A stretch of DNA of 64,000 nt from Lactonifactor longoviformis DSM 17459 (GTDB taxonomy: Bacteria > Bacillota > Clostridia > Lachnospirales > Lachnospiraceae): contig NZ_FQVI01000012.1 of assembly GCF_900129135.1 (NCBI RefSeq), positions 30,776-94,775 of the forward strand. The letters are read 5' to 3'. Under the pieces are notes generated by a model. The model was given only the letters and a program-made list of their open reading frames with translations, was not told the origin of the DNA and did not search any database. The translations under genes and the position numbers were made by a program. This document shows positions 44,652-54,580 of the stretch, piece after piece. The number at the start of each line of letters is the position of its first letter. The stretch's first letter is position 1.

Positions 44652-44951
44652 CTACAGCAAACGCCAGATGTGTTCGCTGATCTCATAGAGCAGCTTCACC
44701 TGCTGCTGCCTGTCCCCCACTGTCACCAGGCACTGAAACACAATGGTATCCGTCCACTCAGACTGGCAGGAAAGCACACGGTCAATGCGGACATCAAATT
44801 TCTCTTCCTCTGTCTCGAACCGGAGTGCTACCGGCTCCATCCTTCCCAGCTTGTTAAAGGTAGCAATCACACAGACAGAGCGGTACATATGAGCTTTGGG
44901 ATTCCTGACCTGGTGGAGGGTCATAGCATCCATATTAAAATTCTTGGACAT
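44652..44951 (-). CDS. small conserved-looking protein, unrecognised
   Basis: A 99-residue soluble protein that I cannot place in a family. It has mixed charge, no signal peptide or helix-turn-helix, and four Trp/Cys residues in the C-terminal half. GGAG lies 10 bases before the ATG. It stands between the hybrid kinase gene (122 bases upstream) and the LuxR promoter. It is probably real because it has a ribosome binding site and nothing stronger overlaps it. Confidence 0.6.
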   Translation of the reverse strand: MSKNFNMDAMTLHQVRNPKAHMYRSVCVIATFNKLGRMEPVALRFETEEEKFDVRIDRVLSCQSEWTDTIVFQCLVTVGDRQQQVKLLYEISEHIWRLL

Positions 44952-45073
44952 TGCAAGTCATCTCCTTCCCGTTTTCGAACATTTGTTCTTTTCTCAGTTT
45001 TATTATACGGAATCTCCCCCTATACTGCAAGAGGAAAAAATATCCACACATCGGCTGAGATACAAACACATGC

Positions 45074-48000
45074 CTAAGCCCCGGAATCCGATAAATATTG
45101 ATCCAGCAGCTGATTCAGCACCTCTGTGTCAATGGGCTTGGAGACATGGGCATTCATCCCCATATGAAGAGCCATCCGCACATCCTCCTCAAATGCATTG
45201 GCTGTCATGGCCACAATGGGAATGGTTCTCACATCCCTGCGGTTCATGTTTCGAATCACTCTAGTAGCCTCATAGCCGTCCATATTAGGCATCTTTATAT
45301 CCATGATTATCATGTCATAATAGCCTTCTTCTGAGGCCTCCACCTTTTTCACCGCTTCCTCTCCGTCGCAGGCTTCTTCTATCTGCACGCCTGTACTGCC
45401 AATAAGCTCCACAGCAATCTCCCTGTTGAGTTCGTTATCCTCCGCCAGCAGAAGGCGCTTCCCGGAATAATCCGGGACTCTCTCTTCTTGCTGCTCAGGC
45501 AGTCTTTTGCCGCTGTCCAGTTCTTTCAGGAGATGGTAAACCTTAGACCGATAAAAGGGCAGAGATAAAAATGCTGCGGCATCCGTCTCTTTTCCCTCAT
45601 ATTGTATCTCTGCCCATTCTCCTGCAGCGAGTACCAGCGCAGGCCCCTTAGGACCACATTTTTTTCGGATAAGCCGGACAGCTTCTGCACCCTGGCCGTC
45701 TCCGGAAGAACAGTTAATAAATACCAGGCCGCATGGGTTCCCGGAGTCCCGGGCTTCCATAATAAAGGAGACTGCCTCCTCTCCTTCCCCCACAGCCTCT
45801 GCCGGAAGTCCCATATCCGCCAGAAGCCGGGCAGTGCTCTCCCGGGAACAGATATCCCCATCTACAATCAGGGTGCGTATTCCCATCCAATGGGCAGGGA
45901 CTTTCTCTTCAGGAGCATCCTGCACCTTCAGAGGAATCCTTACGGTAAACACAGATCCTATGCCCGGCCTGCTTTCAACCTGGATCTCCCCATTCATCAG
46001 ATCTACAAGATTCTTCGTGATTGCCATACCCAGTCCGGTCCCCGCAATCTTACTGCTGGTAGAATCCTTGGCACGCTCAAACGGCTGAAAAATCACCTTT
46101 AAAAACTCTTCCTCCATGCCGATTCCTGTGTCCGCACAGCGGAAAACATAACATTGATAGCCAAACCCTGCACTATCCTCCTGACTGACCTCAATGCTTA
46201 TCCTTCCCCCTGAGGGCGTATACTTAACCGCATTGCTCAGAATATTCAGGCACACCTGCTGAAGACGCAGGGGGTCCCCTGTTACATTCTCATTTTTCAG
46301 CGCAGTCAGGCAGACATCAGTCTGCAGCTGCTTCCCATAGGCCTGCGGCCGTATTAATTCTGCGGTCTCTGTCACTAATTCGGCAAAATTAAATGACTCC
46401 TCCCGGAGTGTCAGTTTTCCGCTCTCAATTTTTGACATATCCAGGACGTCGTTGATCAGTCCGAGAAGATGCCTGCTGGAAAGCGCAATTTTCTTCAGAC
46501 ATTCCTCCACCCGCCTGGTATCGTCCAGATGGGCAGCGGCAATGGAAGTCATGCCTGCTATGGCGTTGATGGGAGTTCGGATATCATGGCTCATATTAGA
46601 CAAAAACTGGCTTTTCCCCCTGTTTGCGGCATTTGCATTGTCCAAAGCGCTCTGAAGGGCCTGACGCCTCTGCTCCTCCTCGTAACGCTGTTCATCGCTT
46701 CGTCTGGATATGAGGATTGCCAGCTCATCCCCGGAATAGGGATTATCCACATAAATAATCTGCGTAGAGATCCAGTGATACCGGCCGTCTGCAAGTATTT
46801 GCTTTGCCTCTATGAAAACTTCATTTTTCCTGTGCCCGAGAGTAGCATATAGATTTTCAGGGGCAAAATGAAGCCGGAACTTAGTCACATAATCCGGATG
46901 AACGGTAGCTGCCATATCTTCATAGAGCTCACTGTACACTTTTTGTCTGCCAAGATCCAGCATCAGACCGGGCTGTACATAGATAAAACTGAGCTTTTCA
47001 TTGGTGAGATTCACCTGGATAATAACCGGGTAAGCATTGGCAAGTGCTCCTACCAGCGTAATACGCTCCTGGAGCTGTTCTTTTTCTTTTGCCTCTTCTG
47101 CCGCTTTTTCCTCCGTGATATCATGAAAAGCCGCAATCAGGACAGGTTCACCATTTTCGTCCTGTGTCTTTTCCACAATGCATCCGGCCCAAAAATAGAT
47201 GTCCCCTGCGCGTTTTAATCTGGCTGTAAATACATGCTTCCGGCCGTCCTCGGAGATTTCCTGAAAAAGCTGTGCGGCCTCCCCATAGTCCTCCGGATGA
47301 ATCATATGTCTGAGCGAAGCCTCCTCTGGCACATCCCTTTGAGAACTCTCCTGGTATCCCAGCAGGCGCAGGCCTTCTTCGTTGATCTGATGAAAACGAT
47401 ACGGCGGATCCGCAGTAATCAGTGCAATCCCCTCAGGAATAACATTGTACAGATGCACAATATACTCCGCCTGGTGATCCAGCTTTCTTTTCGCCTTAGC
47501 TGCAGACTGGAGGTAAAATAATACCAGAAGAATGATTCCCAGAATTATGCTGGCGATAAGGACCATCGAGCGCCTTAGAATATCCCTGCTCTGTTCACTT
47601 ACCACTTTTTCCGGAATAATGGAAATCAGATACCAGTCTGACTCCAGCTTCAGAGGTGTATAGCAGAAAACCGTATCTTCTCCCTGGTAGCGGAATACTG
47701 CCCAGCCCGTACGGAACTCCTGGAGGGAGGCGGCAAATGCCTCCAGGCTATCCGGCTGATTCTGTGATTCCGGCAGCATATCAAACAGATTTTTAACCGT
47801 TTTATTACTGTTCGGATGAGGAGAGCGGATAAGAACATCCCCCTTGGTATTGATAATATAGGAGAATCCGGCATCCTTGTAGAAGGACAAGCTGAAGCTG
47901 TCCGCGATGCTGACTACCTCATACTCTTTCACAAGACAGCCCTCTGTACCGTCAGCCATAATTACTTTTACGTACAAATCAAATACATTCATTCCGGTTG

Positions 48001-48424
48001 CACTGCTGATATGGGGATTCAGAATTCCTTCCTGCCTCTCCCCCTCCCACAGCTCCGCCTCTGCCCGGCTGTCCTTCTGCAGCCCCTCCGGATAGCTGCT
48101 TCCATCTCTCAGATACAGACTGACATTGCTTTCTATGCGGCTATACTGTTCCATCATCCCGGCCGCCTGCTCCATCTGATCCCCGGAAAATTCACTGAGT
48201 TTTTCAGCGGCGGCTTCCATAGCCGCAAAGTCGTGCTGGAGCTGCATTTGCAGCCCATTGCATCCCTGACTGGTGCTCTCCATGATAGCATTGACCGATT
48301 GTTCCCAGAGCTGCTTTTTGACATACTGTATAAAAGAAAAAGTAAAGAGCATAAGAACAGCTCCCATGAGGACAGCTGCCAGAGCAATTTTCCTCTTTGA
48401 GCTTCTGCTTTCTTCCCTGGTCAT
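45074..48424 (-). CDS. hybrid sensor histidine kinase with Cache, PAS and receiver domains
   Basis: An 1116-residue kinase. It has a helix at about 13-32, an extracellular Cache-type domain (about 45-280), a second helix (about 287-307) and two PAS domains (about 325-440 and 455-580). HisKA has phospho-accepting His613 in NMSHDIRTP, and HATPase contains NAVKYTPSGG and GTGLGMAITKNL. Two receiver modules follow. The first (about 840-960) has lost its phospho-acceptor, with LVFINCSS where an Asp is expected. The second is intact (LLLAEDNELNRE, MIIMDIKMPNMDG). No HPt or DNA-binding output is encoded nearby. The ATG overlaps the stop of the solute-binding protein gene, so the two are made together. 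Confidence 0.92.
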   Translation of the reverse strand: MTREESRSSKRKIALAAVLMGAVLMLFTFSFIQYVKKQLWEQSVNAIMESTSQGCNGLQMQLQHDFAAMEAAAEKLSEFSGDQMEQAAGMMEQYSRIESNVSLYLRDGSSYPEGLQKDSRAEAELWEGERQEGILNPHISSATGMNVFDLYVKVIMADGTEGCLVKEYEVVSIADSFSLSFYKDAGFSYIINTKGDVLIRSPHPNSNKTVKNLFDMLPESQNQPDSLEAFAASLQEFRTGWAVFRYQGEDTVFCYTPLKLESDWYLISIIPEKVVSEQSRDILRRSMVLIASIILGIILLVLFYLQSAAKAKRKLDHQAEYIVHLYNVIPEGIALITADPPYRFHQINEEGLRLLGYQESSQRDVPEEASLRHMIHPEDYGEAAQLFQEISEDGRKHVFTARLKRAGDIYFWAGCIVEKTQDENGEPVLIAAFHDITEEKAAEEAKEKEQLQERITLVGALANAYPVIIQVNLTNEKLSFIYVQPGLMLDLGRQKVYSELYEDMAATVHPDYVTKFRLHFAPENLYATLGHRKNEVFIEAKQILADGRYHWISTQIIYVDNPYSGDELAILISRRSDEQRYEEEQRRQALQSALDNANAANRGKSQFLSNMSHDIRTPINAIAGMTSIAAAHLDDTRRVEECLKKIALSSRHLLGLINDVLDMSKIESGKLTLREESFNFAELVTETAELIRPQAYGKQLQTDVCLTALKNENVTGDPLRLQQVCLNILSNAVKYTPSGGRISIEVSQEDSAGFGYQCYVFRCADTGIGMEEEFLKVIFQPFERAKDSTSSKIAGTGLGMAITKNLVDLMNGEIQVESRPGIGSVFTVRIPLKVQDAPEEKVPAHWMGIRTLIVDGDICSRESTARLLADMGLPAEAVGEGEEAVSFIMEARDSGNPCGLVFINCSSGDGQGAEAVRLIRKKCGPKGPALVLAAGEWAEIQYEGKETDAAAFLSLPFYRSKVYHLLKELDSGKRLPEQQEERVPDYSGKRLLLAEDNELNREIAVELIGSTGVQIEEACDGEEAVKKVEASEEGYYDMIIMDIKMPNMDGYEATRVIRNMNRRDVRTIPIVAMTANAFEEDVRMALHMGMNAHVSKPIDTEVLNQLLDQYLSDSGA

Positions 48425-49698
48425 GGCACGCTCCTTTCTTCCTCCGCTCTTTGATCCATCCAGTCCAAAACCGAATCCAATGCCTCCCCTGCAAGCAGCT
48501 TCTCCGATGCCTGGGCTGTCAGATCCCAGATAGGAAGATTCAGCATTCCGTCTGCGCCAATCACCGTCCTGCCTGACTGGTAACAGGCAATCAGAGGCTG
48601 AATTTCTTCCCTGGAGGACGGGCTTCCCTCCTTTAAAGGACTGAAGGAGGATTGCTGATCCGCAAATTTTTGAATATTCTCTCTCTGCGTAAAATACTCC
48701 ACAAACTTTTTGGCCGCAGCTTCATTTTTGCTGTGCGCATTTACACTCAGACGTGTATCCGCATTGATTACCATAAGCGCACCGTTCTCCAGTACCGGAA
48801 TGGGAACTACCTGAAATTCAAATCCCGGTTCCATATCCCTGGTCCGTCCGGCAGCCCATGCCCCTGTGAGCATAAACGGAGCCTCTCCCTTCACAAACTC
48901 TTCCAGATCATCCGAGGTCTTTTTTGTATGCACTGCCCTCTCTCCGTCAATATACCCCTTGCGGATAAAGCGATCCGCCAGTGAAAACCCCTCAGTCAGA
49001 TACTGGCTTAAGCTGTCTTCTCCCCGGTTCAGCCGGGAAAACACCTCTTGCTGGCGCCCCTCCTGATACACAGGATAAAATCCGGCGCCAATTGCCAGTG
49101 TTTTTAAGGAGATATCATTGTTGGCGATAATAGGCGTGATTCCCTGCCCCTTAAAATACCCGCAGACCTCTTCCCACTGAGAAAGATTTTCCGGGATCTT
49201 TTGCTTATGCTTCTCCAGCAGATCCAGATTACAGTAAAGACCGAAGGCCGACACCGTGGTGGGGACCCAGAAAATCTTTCCTTCACGGTCCATCTGACTG
49301 AGCATCCGGTCCGTATACTCAGAGATAGCGGTAAGCTCCGAGAGATCCGCCAGCTGTCCCTCTGCCCCCAGTCTCAGCACAGCATCATGATTTACCATAA
49401 AAACATCGTCTCCCTTTCCGGCAGACATCCTTTTCTCCAGGGCCTCATAATATTCTGTCCCCTTCAGACTTTCATAGGAAACCCTTATTTCAGGATTTTC
49501 ACTCATAAAATCCGATATAATCTCTTCAATAACCGTAACATTCTCCGGTTCATACTTATTCCCGAAAAATGTAATGGATGCAGCCTCTTCTTTTGCATCC
49601 CCATAGTTTACCACCTGGTTTTTGCTTCCACATCCCGGAAGCACCAGGGAGAACATGAGCAGCACCGAACACATACCCGCAATCTTTTTCCTTTTCAT
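48421..49698 (-). CDS. extracellular solute-binding lipoprotein, probable kinase co-sensor
   Basis: A 425-residue lipoprotein of the ABC sugar-binding type (family 1, MsmE/UgpB-like). The lipobox is LPGC (Cys23), followed by ITFFGNKYEPE and a typical two-lobe fold with ETFAN-type tail motifs (FVEYFTQREN, FADQQSSFSPLKEG). No permease or ATPase gene is near. Instead its stop codon overlaps the start of the hybrid kinase. It therefore probably binds a ligand outside the cell and presents it to the kinase rather than feeding a transporter. The ligand is unknown; oligosaccharides are usual for the family. Confidence 0.87.
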   Translation of the reverse strand: MKRKKIAGMCSVLLMFSLVLPGCGSKNQVVNYGDAKEEAASITFFGNKYEPENVTVIEEIISDFMSENPEIRVSYESLKGTEYYEALEKRMSAGKGDDVFMVNHDAVLRLGAEGQLADLSELTAISEYTDRMLSQMDREGKIFWVPTTVSAFGLYCNLDLLEKHKQKIPENLSQWEEVCGYFKGQGITPIIANNDISLKTLAIGAGFYPVYQEGRQQEVFSRLNRGEDSLSQYLTEGFSLADRFIRKGYIDGERAVHTKKTSDDLEEFVKGEAPFMLTGAWAAGRTRDMEPGFEFQVVPIPVLENGALMVINADTRLSVNAHSKNEAAAKKFVEYFTQRENIQKFADQQSSFSPLKEGSPSSREEIQPLIACYQSGRTVIGADGMLNLPIWDLTAQASEKLLAGEALDSVLDWMDQRAEEERSVP

Positions 49699-49777
49699 CT
49701 GCAGCCTCTCTTCTTATTTCAGACATGCCGGACTCCCTTCCTGAACAATATTCCCTTCCATCAGGTGTACGGCACTC

Positions 49778-49806
49778 ATTATACAGTAAAGTATAACATA
49801 CTTAAC
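49778..49806 (-). promoter_or_regulatory. probable promoter and inverted repeat before the solute-binding gene
   Basis: On the minus strand a TATAAT (49783-49778) is preceded at 17 bp by a weak -35 GTTAAG. An inverted repeat AAGTAT-GTT-ATACTT (49789-49803) fills most of the spacer, a common operator position. Confidence 0.5.
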
Positions 49807-49850
49807 TATAGTAATCCATTATTTCCAGCCGGGTATGACGCTTTCCCATG

Positions 49851-49899
49851 CAAAAGAAGACCGGGAAAAAGCAATTAGCCTTTTCCCGGTCTTCTTTTG
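49851..49899 (-). terminator. terminator after rpmF
   Basis: A perfect 19-bp stem (49851-49869 with 49881-49899) with an 11-nt loop starts 11 bases after the rpmF stop codon. The descending arm ends in CTTCTTTTG. It closes the yceD-rpmF transcript at the point where plsX would be expected. Confidence 0.88.
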
Positions 49900-49910
49900 C
49901 ATTCCCAGAA

Positions 49911-50090
49911 TTAATCCATGGAAATGATTTCTTTTTTGTTGTAAGAGCCGCATGCCTTGCATACTCTGTGAGGCATCATTAATTCTCCGCATTTGCTGCA
50001 TTTAACTAAATTCGGAGCGCTCATTTTCCAGTTTGCTCTTCTTTTATCTCTTCTAGCTTTAGAAGTTTTATTCTTTGGACAGATGGACAT
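49911..50090 (-). CDS. rpmF: 50S ribosomal protein L32
   Basis: A 59-residue basic ribosomal protein. It begins MSICPKNKTSKARRDKRRAN. It carries the zinc-ribbon cysteines CSKCG and CKACG near residues 31-48. AAGGAGG lies 9 bases before the ATG. It starts 3 bases after the yceD stop, the near-universal yceD-rpmF pair. It was found by reading the minus strand; it is short and easy to miss. Confidence 0.97.
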   Translation of the reverse strand: MSICPKNKTSKARRDKRRANWKMSAPNLVKCSKCGELMMPHRVCKACGSYNKKEIISMD

Positions 50091-50093
50091 TGT

Positions 50094-50621
50094 TTACACC
50101 TCCTTAAACTTGCTGAATATATCACTGATTACCGCCATTCTGGGATCCAGGTTCTCGACCCTGCAGTCACAGGGACCCTGATTCAAATTCTTTCCACAAT
50201 GGCTACAGATTCCTTTGCAGTCATCTTTGCACAGTACCCGTAAGGGCCAATTGATTAAAATCTCATTATAAACTAACTGCTCTACATCCAGGTTTCCGCC
50301 TGTGATATAGTTGCTTTCATCCAAATCTTTTATCCGTTCTTCTTCTGACTGCTTCATATCTACTTCCCGTTCAAAATCAAACACAAACTCTACAGGCACG
50401 TCCGAAAGACAGCGCCCACAGGGAATCAACAGAGTCAGACTTCCTTCTCCATTAATCTGCAGTACTTTTTTTCCTTTGTTTTTAATGGTAAAATGTACCG
50501 GTGTTTTCTTTTGTACAGGGAACGTTCCCAGCCTGGAGGTGAAGTTTTCCATGTCCACCATGGCTTCCACACGTTGTGTTTCTCCCTCTTTGGATAAAAT
50601 ATCTGATAAATTAATTAGCAT
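50094..50621 (-). CDS. yceD: YceD family protein (DUF177)
   Basis: A 175-residue protein of the DUF177 family, linked with 23S rRNA accumulation in some bacteria. The conserved core CGRCL (about 68-72) and the C-terminal cysteines (CKDDCKGICSHCG, QGPCDC) suggest a metal site. The translation start is TTG (50621), downstream of a consensus promoter. It is followed by rpmF. Confidence 0.92.
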   Translation of the reverse strand: MLINLSDILSKEGETQRVEAMVDMENFTSRLGTFPVQKKTPVHFTIKNKGKKVLQINGEGSLTLLIPCGRCLSDVPVEFVFDFEREVDMKQSEEERIKDLDESNYITGGNLDVEQLVYNEILINWPLRVLCKDDCKGICSHCGKNLNQGPCDCRVENLDPRMAVISDIFSKFKEV

Positions 50622-50647
50622 AACAGTCTCCTAATCACACCTTATTG

Positions 50648-50676
50648 ATTATACCTGGGGCATGGCCATTTGTCAA
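50648..50676 (-). promoter_or_regulatory. consensus sigma-A promoter of yceD-rpmF
   Basis: On the minus strand TTGACA (50676-50671), exactly 17 bp, and TATAAT (50653-50648). Both hexamers are perfect, which fits strong growth-linked expression. Confidence 0.92.
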
Positions 50677-50727
50677 CTATTTTTTCCAGAATAGAACAAT
50701 TCCGGTTTTGGATGTAGAAGCGGCAAA

Positions 50728-50767
50728 AGGGAGATACACTGGTATTGTGCATTCTCCCTTGTCTTTT
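50728..50767. terminator. terminator after ackA
   Basis: An 8-bp stem AAGGGAGA/TCTCCCTT (50728-50735 with 50754-50761) has T-rich sequence on both sides. It closes the pta-ackA transcript before the yceD promoter. Confidence 0.65.
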
Positions 50768-50787
50768 TTATCAAAACATACGGATTC

Positions 50788-51981
50788 TTATTTTACCAGC
50801 CCAACAGTCTCCCTGCAAATTGCAAGTTCTTCGTTGGTAGGAATGGACACTACTGTAACCTTGGAGGATTCTTTGGTGAGAACTCTCTCAACGCCTCTGC
50901 AGTTGTTTGCCTCTTTGTCGAATTCCACACCCAGATATTCCAGACCTTCGCATACACCTTCGCGGATGGCTGCTGCGTTCTCTCCCAGTCCTGCTGTGAA
51001 AGCAATGACATCCACCCCGTTCATGGCTGCAGCATATGCACCGATGTATTTTTTAACGCGGTAGCAGTAAGCTTCCAGGGTGCTGATGGCAGCTTTATTG
51101 CCTGCATCTGCAGCTTCCTGGATGTCGCGGCAGTCGCTGGAGATTCCGCCGGATAAGCCTAACATACCGGATTCTTTATTTAATACATTCATGACCTCTG
51201 ACAGTGTCAGATTTTCTTTTTTGCTGATAAACTCAAGGATCGCCGGATCCAGATCACCGGAACGTGTACCCATAATCAATCCTTCCAGAGGAGTAAGCCC
51301 CATGGAAGTGTCTACGCATTTGCCGTGGTCTACTGCGGATACAGAAGCGCCGTTGCCTAAATGGCATACGATAATCTTCAGATCTTCTGCCTTTTTGCCC
51401 AGGAACTCTGCTGCTCTCTTGGATACAAAGCTGTGGGAAGTTCCGTGGAATCCATATCTTCTCACCCCGTACTGCTCATAATATTTGCGGGGAAGTCCGT
51501 ACAGGTATGCTTTCTCAGGCATTGTCTGATGGAAGGCTGTGTCAAATACACCTACCATTGGCGTGTTCGGCATAAGTTCCTGGCATGCGCGGATACCGAT
51601 TAAGTTTGCAGGGTTGTGAAGAGGAGCCAGATCGTTGCACTCTTCCACTGCTTTTAAAACCTCGCCGTCGATAACAACGGAGGAAGCAAACTTCTCGCCG
51701 CCGTGTACGATACGGTGGCCTACAGCATCTACCTCTGTCAGGCTCTTGATTACACCTGTCTTCTCATTCATCAGCGCGTCCAGAACCATCTGAATGGCTT
51801 GTTTGTGTGTAGGCATGGCAGCTTCTGTCACTTCTTTTTCACCGTCTGCCGGCTGGTACACCAGGCGGCCGTCGATACCGATTCTTTCGCAGAGGCCTTT
51901 GGCAAGCACTGCCTCTGTATCGGAATTGATTAACTGGAATTTCAGGGAAGAGCTTCCGCAGTTGATTACTAATACATTCAT
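50788..51981 (-). CDS. ackA: acetate kinase
   Basis: A 397-residue enzyme that makes ATP and acetate from acetyl-phosphate. Signatures are NCGSSSLKFQL at the N-terminus, HRIVHGGEKF (about 88-97), the GFHGTSHSFVS motif near 173-183 and GLGENAAAIRE near 324. It follows pta by 31 bases and is the energy-conserving end of mixed-acid fermentation in this organism. Confidence 0.97.
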   Translation of the reverse strand: MNVLVINCGSSSLKFQLINSDTEAVLAKGLCERIGIDGRLVYQPADGEKEVTEAAMPTHKQAIQMVLDALMNEKTGVIKSLTEVDAVGHRIVHGGEKFASSVVIDGEVLKAVEECNDLAPLHNPANLIGIRACQELMPNTPMVGVFDTAFHQTMPEKAYLYGLPRKYYEQYGVRRYGFHGTSHSFVSKRAAEFLGKKAEDLKIIVCHLGNGASVSAVDHGKCVDTSMGLTPLEGLIMGTRSGDLDPAILEFISKKENLTLSEVMNVLNKESGMLGLSGGISSDCRDIQEAADAGNKAAISTLEAYCYRVKKYIGAYAAAMNGVDVIAFTAGLGENAAAIREGVCEGLEYLGVEFDKEANNCRGVERVLTKESSKVTVVSIPTNEELAICRETVGLVK

Positions 51982-52012
51982 TTTCTAATTTCCTCCGTAG
52001 ATTTATTATTCC

Positions 52013-53065
<1,053 letters not shown>

Positions 53066-53098
53066 CTACCAATTCCCTGGAAAGCCTCACTTATCACA

Positions 53099-53127
53099 AT
53101 TATACAACCTTTTATTTGCAGGCACAA
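53099..53127 (-). promoter_or_regulatory. sigma-A promoter of pta-ackA
   Basis: On the minus strand TTGTGC (53127-53122), a 17-bp spacer and TATAAT (53104-53099). Confidence 0.75.
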
Positions 53128-53239
53128 GGCTTTCAGCCCCCTTAATCCTCCACAAAATTGTATTTAATTCAATACATGGATTATTTCCTGGGTTTTCCAA
53201 ATTTATACACCCCAAAGGCGGCAGACTTCTTACTTTCTC

Positions 53240-53268
53240 TTGATTTTTATTCCGGTTCTGCGTATAAT
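53240..53268 (+). promoter_or_regulatory. sigma-A promoter of tmcAL
   Basis: TTGATT (53240-53245), a 17-bp spacer and TATAAT (53263-53268), 48 bases before the start codon. Confidence 0.8.
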
Positions 53269-53316
53269 GCAGTCAAATAAAAGATACCATAATTTTAGAG
53301 GGGAGCCTGCACGCCT

Positions 53317-54573
53317 ATGAAAACAGTAGCTCTGATTACAGAATATAATCCATTTCACAACGGACATGCCTATCATATGAACCAGGCCAAAGCTCTGACC
53401 GGGGCCGACTATGTGCTTGTAGTAATGAGCGGCGATTATGTACAGCGGGGCGTACCTGCAATATTCGACAAATATACCCGCACCCGTATGGCACTGGACT
53501 GCGGGGCGGATCTGGTTCTGGAGCTTCCCGTCTGCTACGCTTCCGGAAGCGCTGAGTACTTTTCGAGAGGAGCGGTTTCCCTTCTGGACAGTCTGGGGGT
53601 GGTAGACGCCCTTTGCTTTGGAAGCGAGGCCGGAGACCTCCGTCCGTTTAACACTGCGGCGTCCATCCTTCAGGAGAATCCGGCCACTTACTCTGAGTGT
53701 TTAAAATCCGCCTTAAGAGAAGGGAAGTCCTTTCCCGCCGCCCGCCAGGCAGGTCTGGAGGCATACCTCGCCGAACAGGGAGAGGATTCCGGCTGGATCA
53801 GGGATTTCATCACTGCCCCGAATAACATCCTGGGGATTGAATACTGCCGGGCTTTAAAGGCGCTGAATTCTTCTATTAGCCCCTGCACCATACAGCGCAG
53901 AGGAAACGGATATCACGATGAGGCCCTTCAGGAGACCATGAGTTCTGCCAGCGCCATCCGAAAGGCCATGGATACCGGGAAGGGGCTCTCTTTGCTGGAG
54001 GGGCAGATGCCTTCAGCTGCTTACCGGATTTTTGCCGATGCCCTGGGGGTACACGGCCCTGTAAATGAGGATGACTTTTCACTTCTGCTCCGGTATAAGC
54101 TTCTTCTGGAAACATCCGCCTGCCCCCGGGAGGATGCCGGACGGCAGCTTCTTCGCTACTGCGATGTGTCTCCGGATCTGGGACAACGGATCCTCCGTCA
54201 GATCAACCAGTGCGACAGTGTTTCCTATTTTACGGAGATTCTGAAAACCAGGGATATGACGTATACCCGCATCAGCAGGGCCCTGCTCCATATCCTTCTG
54301 GAGATCACGGCAGGTGATATTCCTCCCCGGGCTCCCTATGCCCGCATCCTGGGATTTCGAAAAGAGGCCTCCTGCCTTTTGTCAGCCATAAAAAAAGCAG
54401 GGGGGATTCCGGTGATTTCCCGCCCTGCTGCGGCAAAAGACATTCTCTCAGATACAGCGTATCGGGTATTTGAAAAAGAGATTTTTGCCTCTAACCTATA
54501 TGAAAGTATTCTGGCCGCCAAATATCGCAGGCCATTCTGCCATGAGCTTACCCGGGGGATCCTTATCTCCTGA
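53317..54573 (+). CDS. tmcAL: tRNA(Met) cytidine acetate ligase TmcAL
   Basis: A 418-residue nucleotidyltransferase-fold protein (YlbM family). It acetylates the wobble cytidine of elongator tRNA-Met, using acetate and ATP. The HxGH-type motif reads NPFHNGHAYH (about 11-20), followed by VVMSGDYVQRG and RGNGYHDEALQETMSSASAIR. It is divergent from pta-ackA, a frequent neighbour in Lachnospiraceae. It ends 7 bases from the convergent dehydrogenase gene. Confidence 0.93.
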   Translation: MKTVALITEYNPFHNGHAYHMNQAKALTGADYVLVVMSGDYVQRGVPAIFDKYTRTRMALDCGADLVLELPVCYASGSAEYFSRGAVSLLDSLGVVDALCFGSEAGDLRPFNTAASILQENPATYSECLKSALREGKSFPAARQAGLEAYLAEQGEDSGWIRDFITAPNNILGIEYCRALKALNSSISPCTIQRRGNGYHDEALQETMSSASAIRKAMDTGKGLSLLEGQMPSAAYRIFADALGVHGPVNEDDFSLLLRYKLLLETSACPREDAGRQLLRYCDVSPDLGQRILRQINQCDSVSYFTEILKTRDMTYTRISRALLHILLEITAGDIPPRAPYARILGFRKEASCLLSAIKKAGGIPVISRPAAAKDILSDTAYRVFEKEIFASNLYESILAAKYRRPFCHELTRGILIS

Positions 54574-54580
54574 TCCCGGT

